A DNA stretch of 64,000 nt from Salinimicrobium sp963739625. GTDB lineage: Bacteria > Bacteroidota > Bacteroidia > Flavobacteriales > Flavobacteriaceae. The notes beneath the pieces are model-generated. The model was not told the DNA's origin and made no database searches. It saw only the letters and a program-made list of their open reading frames with translations. The translations under genes were made by a program, and so were the position numbers. Position 1 is the first letter of the stretch, and every line of letters begins with the position of its first letter. The stretch spans positions 1-64,000 of the forward strand of contig CAVUAU010000009.1 in the NCBI GenBank assembly GCA_963739625.1, given 5' to 3'. This document shows positions 18,394 to 27,072 of the stretch, piece after piece.

Positions 18394-20046
18394 ATGAAAA
18401 ATATTTTAAAAATAAAGAACACATTCTTCATCCTTCTTCTTTCTGTTCTTGCAGTAGGTTGTGTGGATGATGATTTCGAATTTGGAGAGCTTACGAGCCC
18501 AAAAAACCTTACCGTTTCGGCTCAGGTTCTTGGGCAGACTGAAGAGAACCCTTTTGGTGATGGTTCAGGTGCGGTGACCTTTAATGCATCTGCAGAGGGA
18601 GCTATGACCTATAAATTTCTCTTCGGGAATGGAAGTTCGGTAACTACGTCAAGTGGTCAATATACACACCAGTTTTCTCAAACGGGTACTAATGTATATG
18701 CCGTTACTGTGATTGCATACGGACCCGGTGGTACTGCCAGTTCAAAATTGACTGAAGTAGAAGTGCTTGTGACTTATGAGCCGCCTGCAGAGTTGATCGA
18801 TAAATTGGTTGGTAAAGAGTGGCGAATTAAAGCCTCAGCTCCGGGCCACTTTGGATTAGGACCTGTTGGGGGAGTTATTCCTACCGAATGGTATGGTGCC
18901 GGACCAAATGACAAAGCAGGAACCGGAATGTATGACGACCGCTATATCTTCCAGGCAGACGGTACATTTGTTCATATTGTGAATGCTACCAATGATGATC
19001 CAACCCCAGATCCATCGGGTACTGTAACCGGAAGAGTTGGTTTAGTTGATCAATTGGGTGCCAATGGAGGTACTGTTGAAGGTGCAGATGTTTGGAATAT
19101 TCCATTCCAGGATTATACAGAAAGCTGGTTTATTTCAGCTCCGGGTGGCAAAGAAACCATCAATATAACTGGACTCGGCTTCATTGGCTACTATATCGGC
19201 GGAGATCACAAATATCAAATCTTCGATCGCTCTGTCAACAATGAGTTGATCCTTAGATCTACAGATGGTAACGGAGAATTTGACTGGTGGTTTATTCTTA
19301 CCTCTGCACCCGAGGGAGGAAGCCAGGAGCCTGAAGAATTCCAAAGCCAGTACAATGACCTTGTATGGGAAGAAAATTTTGACTCAGGATCTTTAGATAC
19401 AGACGTCTGGAACGTTGAAACCGGCAATAACAATGGCTGGGGAAACAGTGAATTGCAATATTACACTGCAGATAACTTAAATGTGCAGGATGGAAATCTC
19501 ATAATCACAGCAAAGGCAGAGTCAAAAGAGGGATTCGATTACACCTCTGCGAGGATTACCACAAAAGACAATTTTGATTTTACCTACGGAAGGGTAGAAG
19601 CAAGAGCCAAACTTCCCGGAGGGGCCGGAGTTTGGCCTGCTATCTGGATGCTGGGATCCAACTTTGAGGAAGCTGGCTGGCCCGAATCAGGTGAAATAGA
19701 CATCATGGAATACGCGGGGAGCGATCCGGGAGTGATCCACGGAACCCTGCATTATCCGGGCAACTCAGGTGGTGATGCCAACACCGGTACAACAGATATC
19801 GCCAATGCTGAGACAGATTTCCACCTGTACTCGGTTGAATGGACGCCCGAGAAGATTTACTTTCTGGTGGACAATGAAGTTTATCATACAGTAGAAAATA
19901 CTTCAGAAATGCCATTTCACAGTGACTTCTTCCTTATCCTGAACGTAGCCATGGGAGGAACATTTGGTGGCGATGTAGACTCTGCTTTTACCGAGGCTTC
20001 CATGGTCGTAGACTATGTGAAGGTTTATCAGACACAGGCAGAGTAG
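18394..20046 (+). CDS. GH16 endo-beta-1,3-glucanase (laminarinase-like) lipoprotein
   Basis: Cell-surface endo-beta-glucanase of 550 residues. The lipobox is AVGC near residue 23. A PKD-like domain occupies about 30-130, and an unassigned beta-rich domain about 140-310 (starts LVGKEWRIKASAPG). The GH16 domain runs from about 325 to 550, with the catalytic signature ESGEIDIME: nucleophile Glu434, Asp436 and acid/base Glu439. The five-residue EIDIM spacing is that of laminarinases and lichenases, not of carrageenases in detail, but specificity cannot be settled from the motif. It is 12 bases behind the SGBP and 67 before the GH3 gene, with a stem-loop in that gap. Confidence 0.9.
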   Translation: MKNILKIKNTFFILLLSVLAVGCVDDDFEFGELTSPKNLTVSAQVLGQTEENPFGDGSGAVTFNASAEGAMTYKFLFGNGSSVTTSSGQYTHQFSQTGTNVYAVTVIAYGPGGTASSKLTEVEVLVTYEPPAELIDKLVGKEWRIKASAPGHFGLGPVGGVIPTEWYGAGPNDKAGTGMYDDRYIFQADGTFVHIVNATNDDPTPDPSGTVTGRVGLVDQLGANGGTVEGADVWNIPFQDYTESWFISAPGGKETINITGLGFIGYYIGGDHKYQIFDRSVNNELILRSTDGNGEFDWWFILTSAPEGGSQEPEEFQSQYNDLVWEENFDSGSLDTDVWNVETGNNNGWGNSELQYYTADNLNVQDGNLIITAKAESKEGFDYTSARITTKDNFDFTYGRVEARAKLPGGAGVWPAIWMLGSNFEEAGWPESGEIDIMEYAGSDPGVIHGTLHYPGNSGGDANTGTTDIANAETDFHLYSVEWTPEKIYFLVDNEVYHTVENTSEMPFHSDFFLILNVAMGGTFGGDVDSAFTEASMVVDYVKVYQTQAE

Positions 20047-20071
20047 TTTAATTCCACTTAAACTGTTAATC

Positions 20072-20099
20072 ACCGGGGGAAGTTTTCCTTCCCCTGGTA
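20072..20099 (+). promoter_or_regulatory. Intercistronic GC-rich stem-loop between GH16 and GH3
   Basis: CCGGGGGAAG and CTTCCCCTGG form a ten-base stem around TTTTC. There is no T-tract behind it, so full termination is unlikely; it may stabilise the upstream mRNA or tune expression between the two enzymes. Confidence 0.5.
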
Positions 20100-20113
20100 T
20101 TTAATTCCCTAAA

Positions 20114-22394
20114 ATGAAAAAATACAACATATTTTTAGCAGCGGTTTTCTGCTGCTATTTCAGTGGTTTTGCCCAAAATTCTGAGATCAAAAGCTCGGTC
20201 AGGAACGTAGAAAGCAAAGTGGATTCTGTGCTTAACCTCATGACTCTGGAGGAGAAAGTGGGGCAGCTGGTACAATACAACGGTAGCTGGGATCTTACAG
20301 GGCCGGCTTCAGAAGTAGACAGCAAGTATAAGGAAGAAAGGCTGAAAAAGGGCCTTGTTGGTTCCATGCTTAATGTGCTTTCTGCCGATGCTACTATGGA
20401 AGCTCAAAAGCTGGTGATGGAAAATTCACGGCTTAAGATACCTCTAATGTTTGGCTATGACGTGATTCATGGGTATAAGACCATTTTCCCTGTTCCGCTT
20501 GGAGAAACTGCCAGTTGGGATCTTGACGTGATGGAAAAATCGGCCAGGATCGCAGCTGTAGAATCTGTGGCAGACGGGATCAACTGGACCTTTTCCCCTA
20601 TGATAGATGTGTCCCCCGATGCCCGTTGGGGCCGCATCATGGAAGGATCGGGAGAAGATCCTTATCTCACTTCTAAAGTCGCGGTTGCCAAAGTAAAAGG
20701 ATATCAGGGAGATGATCTTGCAGCTCCTGCGACCATTGCCGCTACCGCAAAACATTTTGCGGGTTATGGTTTTGCCGAAGGCGGAAGGGATTACAACACG
20801 GTAAACGTGGGCGAAAATACGCTTCACAATATTATTTTGCCTCCATTTGAGGCAGCAGCCAAAGCGGGGGTGGCCACTTTTATGAACTCATTTAACGAAA
20901 TTGACGGCGTACCATCTACCGGAAACAAAATGCTTCAAAGAGATATTCTTAAAGGAGACTGGGACTGGAAAGGATTTGTGGTTTCAGACTGGGGTTCTAT
21001 TCCTGAAATGATCAACCACGGGATTGCCCGTGATAAAGTTGATGCTGCCAAAATAGCCATAAAAGCAGGAAGCGACATGGACATGGAAGGCGGTGCCTAC
21101 GAAGCCGGCCTTGAGCAATTGGTAGAGGAAGGAAAGATCGATGAAGAATTGATCGATCAAGCTGTTCGCCGGGTGCTTCGGGTGAAGTTTAAAATGGGCC
21201 TTTTTGATGATCCATACAGGTATTCAGATCCCCAAATGAAGGAAAAAGTGGATTACGCGCAGCACAGGCAAATTGCCCGTGATGTCGCAAAAAAATCCAT
21301 CGTACTGCTCAAAAATGAGAAAGATCTGTTGCCTTTAAACGTTTCAGTAAAAAATATTGCGGTGATTGGTCCGCTTGCCGATGATAAAGACAGTCCTATT
21401 GGTAACTGGAGAGCACAGGGAGAAACCGACTCTGCAGTGTCACTTTTGGAAGGTGTGAAAAATGCCGTCGCGAAAGATGTGCAGGTAACTTACGCCAAAG
21501 GTGCTGCTCTCGGCATGGGCGAACGAAGCTTTCTAAAACCTCTCAAAATCAACACAACCGATCGATCAGGTTTTGCCGAAGCTGTCGAAAAAGCCAAAAG
21601 AGCCGATGTGGTCATTATGGCTCTCGGGGAGGACGCTTTCCAGACAGGTGAGGGCAGAAGCCAGGTTGATATTGGTTTTGCCGGCCTTCAGCAGGAATTG
21701 CTGCAGGAGGTGTATAAGGTGAACAAGAATATCGTGCTTGTGCTTTTCAACGGAAGACCGCTCGAGATCACCTGGTCTGCAGAAAATGTACCTGCGATCG
21801 TGGAAGCATGGTTGCTGGGAACCGAAAGCGGTAACGCTATTGCCGATGTACTCTTCGGAAAATACAATCCTTCCGGGAAAGCTTCCGGTTTCTTTCCCAC
21901 GAGCTGTTGGGCAGGAACCATTGTACTATAACCAAAAAAACACCGGAAGACCTTCAAATCCTACCGATGTGACCTATTCAGATTATCGTGATGTCTCTAA
22001 AGAAGCGTTTTATCCCTTCGGTTACGGCTTGAGCTATGCGACCTTTGAATATGGTGAGCTGCAGCTTTCTTCCGAAGAAATGGAAGAAAATGGAGCAATA
22101 ACCGTCACTGTTCCCGTTACGAACAAAGGGAAAATGGCCGGTAAGGAAGTGGTGCAGCTTTACCTGCGCGACCTGGTTGCCAGTAGGACAAGGCCGGTGA
22201 AGGAACTCAAAGGTTTTGAGATGGTTGAACTTCAGCCGGGAGAGACAAAAGACGTAACTTTTAATATTACGAATAAAATGCTTGAATTTTATAACGCCAA
22301 CAGGGAATGGGCTTCCGAAGAAGGTCGGTTCGAAGTATTTATCGGCGGAAATTCAAGAGATGTTAAATCTGCTGAATTTTATCTGAACAAGTAA
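20114..22394 (+). CDS. GH3 beta-glucosidase, frameshifted near 21880
   Basis: Secreted or periplasmic beta-glucosidase of about 760 residues that would convert gluco-oligosaccharides from the GH16 enzymes to glucose. The signal peptide ends near SGFAQN. The (beta/alpha)8 domain has KHFAGYG and the nucleophile Asp292 in VVSDWGS. The alpha/beta sandwich contains ALGEDAFQTGEGRSQ, and the C-terminal fibronectin III-like domain has FGYGLSYATFEY. The frame changes near 21880: the first frame stops at 21929-21931, while removing one base in GGGAAAGCTT continues with LPVSFPRAVGQ and PLYYNQKNTGRP. A single consensus error is the simplest explanation. Confidence 0.9.
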
Positions 22395-22469
22395 ACTTAA
22401 AGGGCTTCTAAAAAGCCATTTTTAGGAGGTACTAAGCAGAATGAATAACTCAACTTTAAAAAGATACTG

Positions 22470-23321
22470 ATGAAAAATTTCTTTAAAATAGCACTTTTGG
22501 GAGTCGTGGCATTGACGGCTTCCACAGCCTCTGCGCAGGTGCAAAGGGATACGCTGTTTTTCGATGATTTCTCCGGAAGTCAACTCGACAGAACAAAGTG
22601 GAATGTGCAGGGCCCCGATTTTTGGGTGAATAACGAGCAGCAAATCTATGTGGATACTTCGGCAACTGTTTTCACTGTGAAAGGTGAGGACGCAGGAGGA
22701 GTTGATGATGCGTTAGTACTAAAAGCACTTTACACTCCTGACTTTTTAAATTATCGGGATCATGATTTTGATTTTATCTCGGGAAGGATCAACACCCGTG
22801 ATAAGGTCATGTTCACCTACGGCACCGCTGCCGCACGCATGAAACTGCCAGCCGGTGCAGGCTACTGGCCGGCTTTTTGGGCGCTTGGTGCCGGGGACTG
22901 GCCAACGACCGGCGAGATCGACATCATGGAATATGTGGGAGAAACAGACTGGATTGGAGTCGCCCTACACGGCCCCGGTTATTCAGGTGAAACGCCGTTG
23001 GTAAACAAATATTTTTTTCCTGAAGGAGAAGATGTAACCGACTGGCATGTATATTCTGTAGACTGGTCACCTGAGAGCCTGAACTTCAAGGTTGATGGCA
23101 GGTTGATCTACAGGGTCACTAAAACTATGGTTGAAAACTACGGTAAATGGTCTTATGATAATCCCAAGTACCTAATCTTGAACCTGGCACTTGGCGGGGC
23201 GTATCCTTACAAGACCAATGGTGTGGAGGAGCCATATAACGGGCTTCCGCAAGCTACCGTTGATCTAATTAAACAGGGACAGGCCGAAGTGCTTGTAGAC
23301 TGGGTATTGATCACGAAGTAA
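22470..23321 (+). CDS. Secreted GH16 endo-beta-glucanase
   Basis: Second GH16 enzyme of the locus, 283 residues. The signal peptide ends TASAQ with no lipobox, so it is exported as a soluble protein. The whole mature part is a single GH16 domain, with the signature TGEIDIMEYVG carrying nucleophile Glu149, Asp151 and acid/base Glu154; WPAFWALG precedes it as usual. Unlike the first GH16 it lacks PKD or accessory domains, suggesting it works on smaller or already released glucan. It is the last PUL gene, 75 bases after GH3, and is followed by a strong terminator. Confidence 0.9.
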   Translation: MKNFFKIALLGVVALTASTASAQVQRDTLFFDDFSGSQLDRTKWNVQGPDFWVNNEQQIYVDTSATVFTVKGEDAGGVDDALVLKALYTPDFLNYRDHDFDFISGRINTRDKVMFTYGTAAARMKLPAGAGYWPAFWALGAGDWPTTGEIDIMEYVGETDWIGVALHGPGYSGETPLVNKYFFPEGEDVTDWHVYSVDWSPESLNFKVDGRLIYRVTKTMVENYGKWSYDNPKYLILNLALGGAYPYKTNGVEEPYNGLPQATVDLIKQGQAEVLVDWVLITK

Positions 23322-23341
23322 GTGAATTAGTCTTTATTGAG

Positions 23342-23379
23342 AAGCCCTTCAAAAATGACATTTTTGAAGGGCTTTTTTT
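23342..23379 (+). terminator. Terminator closing the beta-glucan PUL
   Basis: AAGCCCTTCAAAAATG and CATTTTTGAAGGGCTT pair around a single A, followed by a T-tract. The inner part is a perfect copy of the palindrome CAAAAATGNCATTTTTG that recurs through the window. Confidence 0.85.
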
Positions 23380-23388
23380 GTCGCCTAA

Positions 23389-23650
23389 GGAGGACCTGCA
23401 AGGTCTTTTTTCGACCTTGTAGGTCTATTATTTCTTGGAGGACGATTCTTCAGACCTACAAGGTTTGCTAAACCTTGCAGGTCTTTTTATTTTAGGATGA
23501 ACCCAATGGGTTCAAATGTTTATAGAAGATTAGCACAGTAAAGAATACGACCCCCACGGGGTCGCATCCCGGACTGATTGTTTGTTCTATAACATATCAT
23601 CCCTTCGGGATGAACGGTTGAAACACGAATCAACATTCGTGAATTCGTGG
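23389..23650. repeat. Cluster of palindromic repeats (REP-like)
   Basis: Six inverted repeats lie in 260 non-coding bases: GACCTGCAAGGTC with GACCTTGTAGGTC (23393-23425); AGACCTACAAGGTTT with AAACCTTGCAGGTCT (23452-23484); GAACCCAATGGGTTC (23499-23513); CGACCCCCACGGGGTCG (23549-23565); CATCCCTTCGGGATG (23598-23612); and CACGAAT with ATTCGTG copies (23623-23649). Similar palindromes are common between genes of Bacteroidota. No transposase is present. Confidence 0.75.
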
Positions 23651-23686
23651 CTAAAAACCCGATCACATATAGCAAACCCTTCGGTT

Positions 23687-24136
23687 TTAATTCAAATTCC
23701 GTCTTTCGATAAAGAAACGCTTCAGCAGGCCGGAGGCTTCCTCCTCTAAAATGCCATTTTTGACCTTTGTCTTGGGGTGTAGTTTGCCACCCATTTTTCG
23801 ATAGCCCCGTTCGGGGTCTTCCGCAGCAAAAACAAGCCTGGAGATCTGGCTCCAGTAGAGGGCCCCGGCGCACATCTGGCAGGGTTCCAGGGTGACATAC
23901 ATGGTGCAATCGATAAGGTATTTTCCTCCCAAAAAATTAGCGGCTGAGGTAATCGCCTGCATTTCGGCATGGGCGGTCACATCATTGAGCAGTTCGGTTA
24001 GATTATGTCCCCGGGCGATGATCTGTTGGTTGGCCACGATGACCACGCCCACCGGGATCTCTCCTTTTTCATATGCCAGCTGCGCTTCTTCGAGCGCCTT
24101 CTTCATAAAATAGCTGTCGTCAAAAACTAATTGCAT
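23687..24136 (-). CDS. tadA: tRNA-adenosine deaminase / nucleoside deaminase (TadA family)
   Basis: Cytidine-deaminase-fold enzyme of 149 residues that most likely makes inosine at the wobble position of tRNA-Arg. The zinc site is complete: HAE in VTAHAEMQAI with the catalytic Glu, and PCQMC in VTLEPCQMCAGAL. Start is the ATG at 24136; the longer frame would begin with TTG. A -7 box ends 3 bases upstream, so the message is probably leaderless. It is divergent from dxs, with only 38 bases between the start codons. Confidence 0.88.
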   Translation of the reverse strand: MQLVFDDSYFMKKALEEAQLAYEKGEIPVGVVIVANQQIIARGHNLTELLNDVTAHAEMQAITSAANFLGGKYLIDCTMYVTLEPCQMCAGALYWSQISRLVFAAEDPERGYRKMGGKLHPKTKVKNGILEEEASGLLKRFFIERRNLN

Positions 24137-24139
24137 ATT

Positions 24140-24147
24140 CAAAAATA
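24140..24147 (-). promoter_or_regulatory. -7 promoter box of tadA
   Basis: On the minus strand this reads TATTTTTG, matching TAnnTTTG, three bases before the tadA ATG at 24136. Confidence 0.5.
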
Positions 24148-24160
24148 CAATTTCAAAATG

Positions 24161-24168
24161 TACCTTTG
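24161..24168 (+). promoter_or_regulatory. -7 promoter box of dxs
   Basis: TACCTTTG matches TAnnTTTG and ends 6 bases before the dxs ATG at 24175. Its -33 region would overlap the tadA promoter. Confidence 0.55.
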
Positions 24169-24174
24169 TTTTTT

Positions 24175-25962
24175 ATGGCCAAAAGTATTCTCAACTCCAT
24201 TGATTCTCCCGAAGATCTGCGACAACTTCCGCCGGAAAAATTGCCTGCGCTTGCCGCCGAATTGCGCCGGTTCATCATAGAGATTGTCGCAACCAAGGAA
24301 GGTCATCTAGGCGCCAGCCTTGGCGTTGTGGAATTAACCATTGCCCTTCATTACATTTTTGACACTCCTCAAGATCTGCTGGTTTGGGACGTGGGTCATC
24401 AGGCATACGGCCATAAGATCCTTACCGGGAGGAGGGAACAATTTCACACCAATCGACAACTGGGCGGGATCAGCGGATTTCCAAAGAGAAGCGAAAGCAT
24501 TTACGATACTTTTGGAGTTGGTCATTCATCTACGGCCATTTCGGCTGCATTGGGAATGGCCATTGCTTCTAATTTGAAGGGGGAAACGGAAAAGCAACAC
24601 ATAGCCGTGGTGGGAGACGCTTCCATCGCCAGCGGAATGGCTTTTGAAGGCCTCAACCATGCCGGGGTTACAGACGCAAACCTGTTGATCATTCTTAAAC
24701 GACAACGCTATTGGCATCGATCCCAGTGTTGGGGCTTTAAAGAATTATCTCACCAAAGCTCGCGTTGGCTATAAGCCCAAGCAGGATAATATTATTGAAG
24801 CTCTGAATTTTCAGTATTTCGGTCCTGTGGACGGACACGATCTGGAAGGCCTGTTAAAAGTTCTGGAAGAGCTTAAAGGGATCAAAGGTCCCAAATTCCT
24901 GCACGTGATCACGACGAAGGGCAAAGGCCTCAAAAAGGCCGAAGAAGACCAGGTCAAATACCATGCTCCGGGAAAATTTATGCCAGATACAGGGGAGTTG
25001 CTCTCTTACGATACAAAGGATCTACCGTTGAAATTTCAGGATGTTTTTGGACTGACTTTAGTGGAGCTGGCCGAAAAGAACGAAAAGATTATCGGGATCA
25101 CACCTGCCATGCCCACAGGTAGTTCTTTGAAATACATGATGCAGAGCTTTCCCCGATCGCGCTTTTGACGTGGGAATCGCAGAGCAACATGCGGTAACAT
25201 TTTCCGCAGGAATGGCTACTCAGCGGTTTCACCGTGTTTTGTGCAATCTATTCCACCTTTTTGCAAAGGGCCTACGACCAGCTTATTCACGACGTGGCCC
25301 TTCAAAATTTGCCGGTGATCTTCTGCCTTGACCGTGCAGGTCTTGTAGGCGAGGACGGCGCGACGCACCACGGGGTTTTTGACATTGCATATTTGAGATG
25401 CATCCCAAATATGATTATTTTTGCACCGCTCGATGAAGTGGCCCTTCGGAATATGCTTTACACGGCTCAAAAGTTGGAGCTAAAACAGCCTTTAGCGATA
25501 CGTTATCCTCGCGGAAGGGGTTTTATGAAAGACTGGAAACAGCCCTTTAAGGAGATTAGCTTCGGAAGGGGAGTTCGTCTCAAAGAAGGTTCAGAAGTTG
25601 CAGTCTTGAGCCTTGGAACCATAGGGCAGAATGCTAAAAAGGCGATTTCGGGGCTTTCCGAAACAGAAAAAATAGCACATTACGACATGCGCTTTGCAAA
25701 ACCTCTTGATGAAGAGTTGCTGCATGAGATCTTCCAAAAATTTGAAAAAATTGTCACTTTAGAGGAAGGAGTAGTGGCCGGCGGATTTGGTTCGGCAGTT
25801 TTGGAATTTGCACAGAGGGAAAAATATAAGAATACAATTTCAATTCTGGGAATTCCCGATGAATTTTTTGATCACGGAAAAGTGGAAGAATTACAAGAAA
25901 TCGCTAAAATCGACGTTGAAAGTATAAAGCAACACCTAAAAGCCATTTTAGCAGCATCTTAA
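24175..25962 (+). CDS. dxs: 1-deoxy-D-xylulose-5-phosphate synthase, three frameshifts
   Basis: Thiamine-diphosphate enzyme joining pyruvate and glyceraldehyde 3-phosphate, the first step of the MEP isoprenoid pathway; about 595 residues. The TPP motif is GDASIASGMAFEGLNHAG continuing to NLLIILNDN once repaired, followed by the transketolase pyrimidine domain (GIAEQHAVT, DRAGLVGEDGATHHG) and the C-terminal domain. The start is the ATG at 24175, not the TTG at 24166. Three single-base insertions break the frame: near 24697 (AAAC for AAC), 25150 (extra C in CCCCGAT) and 25222 (extra T in CGGTTTC). Since dxs is normally essential in these bacteria, consensus errors are likelier than gene loss. 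Confidence 0.92.
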
Positions 25963-25988
25963 ACCTCAAATCTATTCGAAAACCTCAC

Positions 25989-27002
25989 ATGGCTAAACAT
26001 CTTTTTTGCCTCCTTATTTTACTTTTCACAGGCCGTGGTTTTGCTGCAGTTTCTAACAAGATTGTTGTTGATACCATCGAAGTTGATACCATTGTTGTTG
26101 ACACGGCATCTGTAGATACCACAACGGTTGTTAACGAAAAGATCACCTACTGGAAAAAGGTCAACAAAGTTGGCGTTAACCTGAGTGAGGTTGCTTTCTT
26201 CAACTGGAACTCGGGGGGGAATAATTCTTTTTCGGCCCTTTTTCATGGAGCCTTCGGAAGAAAATATAAAAAGGAGCTGCTCAATTGGAATTCCACCATG
26301 AGTGTTAAATATGGTTTTAATGCCCAGGAAGGCAGGGAGCTAAGGAAAACCGAAGATAACCTGGAGATCAATTCAAACTTTGGCTATCGCAGGGACTCAA
26401 TTTCTAACTTTTACTATTCGGCGAAGTTTAGTTTCAATACCCAGTTCACATACGGCTACCGCTATCCAAATACAGAAAATCCCATTTCTAAATTTATGGC
26501 CCCGGGTTATGCCTTTTTAGGGGTAGGAACAGAATATTCCTCACCTACCGAAGATCTTACCGTCTACGTCTCTCCCGTTACCGAAAAATCTACATTTGTG
26601 CTGGACCAGAGGTTGGCTAATGAAGGAATGTTTGGGGTCACGCCTGCAGTAAAAGATGAGGAAGGAAATATTATTCAGGAAGGGGAGAAGGTGCGAACGG
26701 AATTCGGATTCCTGGTAAGCAGTGCCTTTACAAAAGAAATATTTGAGAATATAGGCTTGAATAATCAGCTTCGGCTGTATTCCGACTATCTCAATAAGTT
26801 CGGAAATATTGACGTCGACTGGGAACTTAACCTGGACCTAAGGGTGAACGAATATGTGAAAGCAAACATTGGTTCCCATATCAAGTATGATGACGATGTG
26901 AAGTTCAAGGAGGACCGCGATGGTGACGGGGAGCTGGAACAGTCGGGAGCACGAATTCAATGGAAACAGCTGCTGGGAGTCGGGCTCATCTATGAATTTT
27001 AA
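25989..27002 (+). CDS. DUF3078 family outer-membrane-type protein
   Basis: Exported protein of 337 residues with a signal peptide (MAKHLFCLLILLFTG). It matches the flavobacterial DUF3078 family by length, by NLSEVAFFNWNSGGNNSFS and by the aromatic, beta-strand-rich body ending VGLIYEF, which suggests a small outer-membrane beta-barrel. The stretch after the signal contains repeated VDTI/VDTAS units (EVDTIVVDTASVDTT). It is 26 bases behind dxs, a neighbourhood common in flavobacteria, but no functional link to isoprenoid synthesis is known to me. Confidence 0.8.
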   Translation: MAKHLFCLLILLFTGRGFAAVSNKIVVDTIEVDTIVVDTASVDTTTVVNEKITYWKKVNKVGVNLSEVAFFNWNSGGNNSFSALFHGAFGRKYKKELLNWNSTMSVKYGFNAQEGRELRKTEDNLEINSNFGYRRDSISNFYYSAKFSFNTQFTYGYRYPNTENPISKFMAPGYAFLGVGTEYSSPTEDLTVYVSPVTEKSTFVLDQRLANEGMFGVTPAVKDEEGNIIQEGEKVRTEFGFLVSSAFTKEIFENIGLNNQLRLYSDYLNKFGNIDVDWELNLDLRVNEYVKANIGSHIKYDDDVKFKEDRDGDGELEQSGARIQWKQLLGVGLIYEF

Positions 27003-27072
27003 TAGACGTGAGATTTCAGATGTGAGAAATTAGATTCTGAGTTCACAAGGCTCAGACTCTCCAGCCTTACCT

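Noticed and set aside
23393..23484. CRISPR array
   Set aside because: The repeats are inverted pairs of different sequence, not equal direct repeats with spacers, and no cas gene is near.
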